NCBI GenBank assembly: GCA_902805475.1
Contig: CADCSX010000029.1
Coordinates: 1 to 16,515, forward strand
DNA length: 16,515 nucleotides
Direction: 5' to 3'
From: Entonaema liquescens
Lineage: Eukaryota > Ascomycota > Sordariomycetes > Xylariales > Xylariaceae
Positions 11,030-16,515 of the stretch are shown here, piece after piece (within the stretch, counting starts at the first letter, position 1; each line of letters opens with the position of its first letter). The notes below the pieces were generated by a model. It was not told the origin of the DNA. It made no database searches and saw only the letters and a list, made by a program, of their open reading frames with translations. A program made the translations under genes and the position numbers.

Positions 11030-11042
11030 AATTTTTTAATTT
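11030..11042 (+). repeat. Target-site duplication, right copy (AATTTTTTAATTT)
   Basis: Identical to 7099-7111. The following sequence (AAATTTTTAAATAAATAATTA) matches the complement of the inner LINE just upstream of 9755, so outer-LINE sequence resumes here. Confidence 0.88.
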
Positions 11043-11560
11043 AAATTTTTAAATAAATAATTATTTTTTTATTTTAATTTTTATTTAAAAATTATAAATT
11101 TATTTAATAAATTGTTATAAAATATTTATTTTATTATAAAATTTTTATTATATTTATTAAAAAGTTTAATAAAAAATATATTTATATTATTATAATTTAA
11201 TATTTTTTTTTAAAAAAACTTTTTATTTATTTTAAACTTTTTAAATTTTATAATTTTAAAAAAAGAAAGTTAAATAATATATTTTTTAATAAATTAAATA
11301 AAAAATTTAATAAAAAAAAATGAAAAAGTTAAAATTAAAATTATTAAAATTTTTAAATATTTTAAAATTATTAAAAACGTTAATAATAATAATAAAAATA
11401 ATAATATTAAAAAACCTTTTAATAATTTTAAAATTAAAAAAAATAATAATTTTTTTAAAAATAATATTTTTTTTATTATTAATATATTATTTAATAATAA
11501 TAATAATTTTTTTAAAATTAAATAATAAATTATATTTAATATAAAAAAAATTATAATTAG
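11043..11560 (-). pseudogene. Outer-LINE counterpart of the Pro/Ser-rich segment
   Basis: This is the reverse complement of 9240-9754 with scattered C/T and G/A differences. For example GTCCACTTTTATAA at about 11560-11573 mirrors TTATAAAAGTGGAT at 9224-9237. A 74-codon plus-strand open frame at 11320-11544 (Lys, Leu and Ile only) lies wholly within it. That frame is an antisense artefact of AT-rich DNA, not a gene. Confidence 0.6.
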
Positions 11561-11900
11561 TCCACTTTTATAATTTTATTATAATAATTATATATATATT
11601 TTTTTTATTTATATTTATTAAAATTCTATTAAAATTCCTTTAAATTTAAATTTTAAAAAATTTTTTTTTATTAAATTAATTATTAATTTATATATTAATA
11701 ATATTTTTAATTTTAAAAATTATTATATAATTTAATTTATTTCTTTATTATTTTTTATAACTTTTTTATAATTATATTATAACTTAAATATTTTTAATAT
11801 TAATTTATTATATAATTTTTATTTTTAAATTATAAATTTTATATATTTTATTATTATATAATATATTATTTCTTTTTACCCATATTAATATTATAATATT
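11561..11900 (-). pseudogene. RNase H remnant of the outer LINE
   Basis: On the minus strand the counterpart of the YTNG motif reads YNNK at 11847-11858 (YTDG ancestrally), preceded by NNIL and followed by IYKIYNLK, in register with the inner copy. Two more changes than in the inner copy show heavier decay. Function is abolished. Confidence 0.5.
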
Positions 11901-12466
11901 TTTATTTTAAACATTTCTTATTTAAATAAAAATATTTTTAATTTTATTTTTTTATATATATTTAAATTAATATTAAAATTTTATATTTTTTAATAACTTA
12001 TAAATTTCTTATAAGCATTTATTTTTTAATAAAAATTTCAATATAATTATATTTTAAATATATCTTGAATTTTATTTTATTTTTTATATTTATAATATTA
12101 TTTTGTTAAAAAGTTACTTTTTTTTTATAATTTAATTTATTTTTATTTTATTTATAAATTCTTTTTTAATTTTTTTATTAAAATAACAATAAAAAAGCTT
12201 TATAACTTATCTTACCTTTTTTTATTAAATTTTAACTTTATATTTATAATTTTTAAAATTATTTTTAAATTCTCTTTCTTATTTTTTCCATAAAATTATT
12301 TTTATTACTATTTCTTTTTTTTAAATTTAATTATTTTTTTATTTAAATATAAATTTAATAAAAAGTATTTTATTTTATTTTTTATATATTTAATTAATAT
12401 TATTTTATATATTTTTATTATTTTTTAAAAATAAATTAATTATATTTTTTTTTAATTTTATTATTA

Positions 12467-12619
12467 TTTTATTTATTTTATTTATTTTATTTATTTTATT
12501 TATTTTATTTATTTTATTTATTTTATTTATTTTATTTATTTTATTTATTTTATTTATTTTATTTATTTTATTTATTTTATTTATTTTATTTATTTTATTT
12601 ATTTTATTTATTTTATTTT
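12467..12619 (+). repeat. 9-bp minisatellite (TTTTATTTA), 17 units
   Basis: Seventeen head-to-tail copies of TTTTATTTA are nearly perfect (the last ends in T). The inner LINE has only about one to two units at the homologous place (8340-8360, TAAATAAAA on the plus strand). The array therefore expanded in the outer copy alone, by slippage, replication error or unequal exchange. Confidence 0.93.
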
Positions 12620-12651
12620 CTTTATTTAATTTATTTTCTTTATTTAATATA
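12616..12651 (+). repeat. 18-bp tandem duplication beside the minisatellite
   Basis: TTTTCTTTATTTAATTTA at 12616-12633 is followed by a second near-copy at 12634-12651. It adjoins the 17-unit array and looks like part of the same local expansion. The inner LINE has a single copy (AATTAAAGAAAATATAATTAA region, 8362-8382). Confidence 0.75.
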
Positions 12652-13862
12652 TATTATATAATTATTTTATATATTATAATGTTTTTTATAATTTTTATAT
12701 ATATTTCTTTTACTTTTAAAAAATTATATTCTTATATAAATACTATTAATTTTAAAAAAACATACCATTATTTTTCCATTTTTATTTTAATTATTTTTAA
12801 ATATCTTATCTACTTTAATTTCTTATTTAATTAAATTTTTAAAAATCTTACATTTTTTATTAATTTTATTATTATATTCGTTAATTATATTATATTTTTA
12901 TTTAATTTATATATCTTAATAAAATATATTAATTTATTTTTTTAAAAAGTAAAATTTATTTTATATTATTTAATTTATTAAATATATTTAAAATATATAT
13001 TTTTTAATTTTTTATAATTTTTTTTAATATTTAATTTTATTATTATTAAATTTATATCATTTATAAAATTAATTACAAATATTTCTTTTTTAATTTTTTA
13101 TAAAATATTAATATATATAAAATAAATAAAATAAAAAATAATAAAAATCTTTATAAAACATTTATTTAAAAATTTATTTCCAAATTAAATTTATTTTTAA
13201 ATATTAATTATATTTTTTTATTTTTTAAATAATTTTTAATCCATTTTATAATTTATTTAAAAAAAAATTTCTTTTTAAAAATATATAATAATTCTTTCAA
13301 AATAATATAATTAAATACCTTTATTATATTAAAATATAATAATAATATTTTTATATTATTTTTTTATATTAAATATATTATTTTTATTATTATCTTAATA
13401 ATTACCTTTATTAATTTATATTGTTTATTATTTATTTATCTTTTAGAAATAATATCATTTATTTCTATTATAAATATTATTTATAACATTATTATCTTTT
13501 TTATTACTTTTTTTAAAATATTTAATAATATCATTAATTTATATATATTTAAAAACGTTTTTTTAATTTTTTAATTTAAATAATATAATAATTATTATTA
13601 TATAAAATTTTATTAAATAATATTTATAAAATTTAAATCTAAATTTAAAAAAACTTTATTTAAAATATATTTCTTTTTATATATAAATAATTATTTATAA
13701 TTATTTATTTTTATTTTTTAAATATTAAAATAATTTTATTTTTATATTAATTCATTAATTTTAAATTAAATTTATTTTTTAATTTTATAAAATTTATTAT
13801 CTTTTAATATTTCTATTATTTTTTATTATTAAACTTTTTTTTTTTTTATTTTATATTATTTT
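12652..13862 (-). pseudogene. Reverse transcriptase domain of the outer LINE (RIP-killed)
   Basis: This is the inverted homologue of 7114-8337. On the minus strand the catalytic motif C reads FIND at 13056-13067, embedded in VINFINDINL, where the inner copy still has FVDD; the first Asp became Asn and Val became Ile, both by G-to-A. Other landmarks match: the complement of 13199-13330 pairs with 7660-7790 (motif A and following helix), and 13553-13600 pairs with 7350-7425. Stops are scattered through the frame. With both copies lesioned, neither could supply activity. Confidence 0.78.
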
Positions 13863-15204
13863 ATAATATATTTTATTATATTAATATTTTATTCTTAATT
13901 TTATATTATTTTTATATTTTATTATTTTTTTATTTTAATAATTTATTTAATCTATTATTTAACCATTATAAATAAAATTATTTTTATTTTAATATTATTA
14001 AATTTATTATTTTTAAAATTTTTTATTATATAATTAACGTAAAAATTTAATTCTTTAAAATTTGAAAAAACTTTAATATTAATAATTTCTTTATTTTTAT
14101 TTTATTATTATTAAATTAAAATTCTTTTATATTTATTTTTATATTTTTATAAAATTTATAAAATTTATTTTAAATATTTTTTATAGTAATTTTAATTAAT
14201 TATATTTTTATAATTTAATTTTATTTAATTTAATTTTTAAAATATTATATATAATATTTTATATTTATTTATATTAAATTAATTATGAAATTTTTTTAAT
14301 TTTTATTATTTTATAAATTAATCTTTTATTATAATTAAATTTAATTATTATTATTTCATTAATTTTAATAAAATATTTAAATTATTTATTATTTTATTAT
14401 TTTTATTTTAAATAAAATAATATATATTAAATTTTTATTATAATAAAAATTTTTTTTATTATTTATTTTAAAAAAGTTATATTTTATTATTTTTTCCAAT
14501 TTTATATAAATATTTTATATTATTATTATTTTATATATAATTTATAATTTGTATATTATTTAATTATATTTTATTTTATTTATTTATTTTATATTATTTA
14601 TAATTTTAATTATATATAATATAATTTATTTTAATTTATTTTATATTATTTTATAATTATTAATTAATAAATTATATAATTTCTTTTTATAAATTATAAT
14701 TTTTATATTATAATTAAATTTAAATTATGTTATATTATATTTTAATATATTATTTTTATTTTTATTATTATATATTATTTTATTTTTATATATAAATTAT
14801 TTATTTAAATAAAATTAACCTAAATTTAAATATTATTATTAATATTAAAAATAATATTAAAAAAATATATATTATTTTTAATATATTTATTATATATATC
14901 ATTTTTTAATTTTTTTTTTTAAATATTTTTATAATTAAAAAAAATAATTTCAAATTTATAATATTATTTAATTTATTTTTTCAAAAAAATTTTTCTTTAT
15001 TTTTTTTAAATATTATAAATATAAAATTATTATAAATGGTATAAATTATATTTAAAAAATATTTAGATTTTTTTTTTTAAATTATTATAATTTATATATA
15101 TATTTTTTTATTTTTTGTTATTTTTTTTTATTTTATTATAATTTTTATTTTATATTAAATAAAAATTATTATAATTTTTATATTTAATTTTTTTTTTTTT
15201 TTTT
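13863..15204 (-). other. 5' part of the outer LINE, no partner in the window
   Basis: By position this should hold the region upstream of RT: the end of the apurinic endonuclease domain and any 5' leader. Part of 14000-14300, read on the minus strand in the RT register, is Lys/Asn-rich with many stops, compatible with the basic linker before RT in Tad-type ORF2. I could not identify endonuclease motifs. The stretch is T-rich with almost no G on the plus strand, and ends in an 18-base T run at 15187-15204. Confidence 0.45.
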
Positions 15205-15542
15205 GGAATTTTGAAAATTGGATTTTTAATTTTTTGTAACGTAATATTGTGAGAAATTAATAATAATTTATTGAAAATAAATAATTATAATATTTAGAAG
15301 GTTATAATAATTTTGTATTGTAATTGCGATGACGGTGTTGTTTAAAAATATTAATATTAAGATGGTGGTAGGAAATTTGATACGTAATGTGTTTGGATTA
15401 ATTATGGTAAATAATAATAATAGTAATAATAATAATAAAAAATTAAAAATAAATAAATAAAAAATACGAAAAACAATTGTAATATTATTTAAAATATTAA
15501 TAAATTTAATATATAAAGAAAATAAAATAAAATTAATAAATT
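15205..15542 (+). repeat. Segment X, right copy, less mutated
   Basis: This is a direct repeat of 5515-6066. It keeps many G (GCGATGACGGTGTTG, GATGGTGGTAGGAAATTTGA) but has lost nearly all C outside CpG, so only one strand was hit, whereas the left copy lost both. It begins where the outer LINE's T-rich 5' end stops and ends at 15542 (AATAAATT), after which the copies diverge. A nine-triplet TAA/TAG run occupies 15412-15438. Confidence 0.8.
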
Positions 15543-16515
15543 AAAACGTAAATTATTGAAGTAATAAAGAAAAGATATAATATTTATATATTATTTAAAA
15601 AACGAAACAAAATAATAATATATTAAATTAATTATATTTAAAAATATAAAAAATAAAAAAATAAAAATAAAAAATTTTAAAAAAATAAATATTATTGGAA
15701 TTTTTAGGTTTTATAAATAATAAAATAATTATAAGTAAATATAGTAATTATAAATAGTTAAATTTGAATAATATAATAACAGTTTTATTATAAAAATAAA
15801 AAAATTATTATTAAAAAAATTTAATAAATTTAAAAATAATTAAAAAGATATTAGAAAAGATAATAAAAATAATTAATTAAATTTTAAAAAAGTAAAAAGT
15901 AATGGCGATATAAAGTTTTAAAATAAGGTTATTATAATTATATTTTAAGAAAATGTAAAAGTTATAAATAAAAAAATAAAAATAGATAAAAAAACTTTAA
16001 ATAAATTATAAATATTAATTAAATTTTTATTTTATAATAAAATTTTTAAAATAAATAAATTATAGGACGTATATGTTAATTTTAAAGAGATTATTAATAA
16101 ATATTAAAGTAAAAAAAATTATTAAAATATTGAAAATTTAAAATTAATATATTGTAAAAGAAAAAATTAAATATATAATATTAACTATAAAAAATAATTT
16201 TATTAAAAGAGTAAAGATTTTATATAATAATGGATTATTTTTAAAAATAAAATTTTTTTAATATAAAAATTTTTATAAAAATATAAAATAAAATAATATT
16301 ATAAATATTATAATTTTTAATTATATAATAAAAATATTATAAATAATAAGTAAAATAATAAGGTATATAAAATGGTATATAAGAAAGAAAAATAAAAGTT
16401 ATATAAAAAGAAAATTAAATATAAAAATTATAATAACTTTCATTTAATTTAAAGTAAAATTTATAATAAAATAAAGGAATTAAAAAAAGGTAAAAAAAGT
16501 ATATATATAAATTAA
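15241..16515 (+). pseudogene. Possible decayed reading frame running from X to the window end
   Basis: In the frame starting at 15241, stops after 15253 are TAA or TAG, as expected if Gln codons were hit. G is concentrated in the first and second codon positions near the start (GAT GAC GGT GTT; GAT GGT GGT AGG; TTT GAT ACG). Further on it reads LKRKLL, SNGDIKF (about 15899-15919), DVYVNFKEI (16066-16092) and WIIFKNK (16231-16251). The last two recall, weakly, the NFDE and IIFKGK motifs of pogo/Fot1-type transposases and are separated by a similar number of residues. The resemblance could be chance in Lys/Asn/Ile-rich translation. C is lost and G kept on the plus strand. If real, the outer LINE and X duplication lie inside or beside this element. 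Confidence 0.25.

Larger units (their letters stand above)
11043..15204 (-). mobile_element. Main (5') part of the outer, minus-strand LINE
   Basis: The reverse complement of 11043 to about 13862 matches 7113-9754 of the inner copy throughout, including RNase H and RT. The remaining 13863-15204 is further 5' element sequence absent from the truncated inner copy. The plus strand keeps C and has almost no G, the mirror image of the inner copy, so in both elements it was the coding strand that lost C. The 5' border is placed at the T run 15188-15204, after which base composition switches abruptly and segment X begins. Confidence 0.82.

Noticed and set aside
11320..11544. Open frame of 74 codons on the plus strand
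   Set aside because: It lies antisense within the outer LINE, opposite the counterpart of 9328-9546, and contains almost only Lys, Leu and Ile. It is a composition artefact.
12467..12619. CRISPR-like array
   Set aside because: The repeats are contiguous 9-mers with no spacers, so it is a minisatellite.
13863..15204. Endonuclease motifs of LINE ORF2
   Set aside because: Expected here by position, but no convincing GDFN- or SDH-type motif could be read in any minus-strand frame.

Overview
The window is extremely A+T-rich (well over 90% by eye) and holds no intact gene, no tRNA or rRNA, and no recognisable promoter or terminator. It reads as a block of repeats destroyed by C-to-T / G-to-A mutation, as repeat-induced point mutation (RIP) produces in filamentous ascomycetes (Pezizomycotina). 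Three things support this: (1) repeated copies within the window differ mainly by C/T and G/A; (2) individual blocks have lost C from one strand but kept G, and the strand flips with element orientation; (3) the surviving C is concentrated in CpG, the opposite of 5-methyl-CpG decay. The recognisable protein remnants are reverse transcriptase and RNase H of a non-LTR retrotransposon (LINE) resembling the fungal Tad1 group. An AT-rich heterochromatic, subtelomeric or pericentromeric block is likely, but the sequence does not say which.

Layout. Positions 1-4150 form a long imperfect inverted repeat: arms of about 1.9-2.0 kb around a spacer of about 200 bp that is clearly less mutated. Positions 4151-5514 are featureless AT-rich DNA. 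Positions 5515-6066 and 15205-15542 are two direct copies of one segment (called X here). They flank a LINE on the minus strand (6067-7098 plus 11043-15204). That LINE is split by a second, 5'-truncated copy of the same family on the plus strand (7112-11029). The inner copy ends in an (AAT)n tail and is bracketed by a 13-bp target-site duplication, AATTTTTTAATTT. The empty form of that target site can be read inside the inner copy itself, at 9755-9767. Positions 15543-16515 are purine-rich decayed DNA that may continue a reading frame begun in X.

History inferred: a LINE inserted in minus orientation and ended up between two copies of X, either through an unusually long target-site duplication or through a tandem duplication. 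A second copy then inserted into its 3' part. Both were mutated, and slippage afterwards built an (AAT)n array of about 235 bp in one X copy and a 17-unit, 9-bp minisatellite in the outer LINE. Nothing in the window is expected to make a functional protein.
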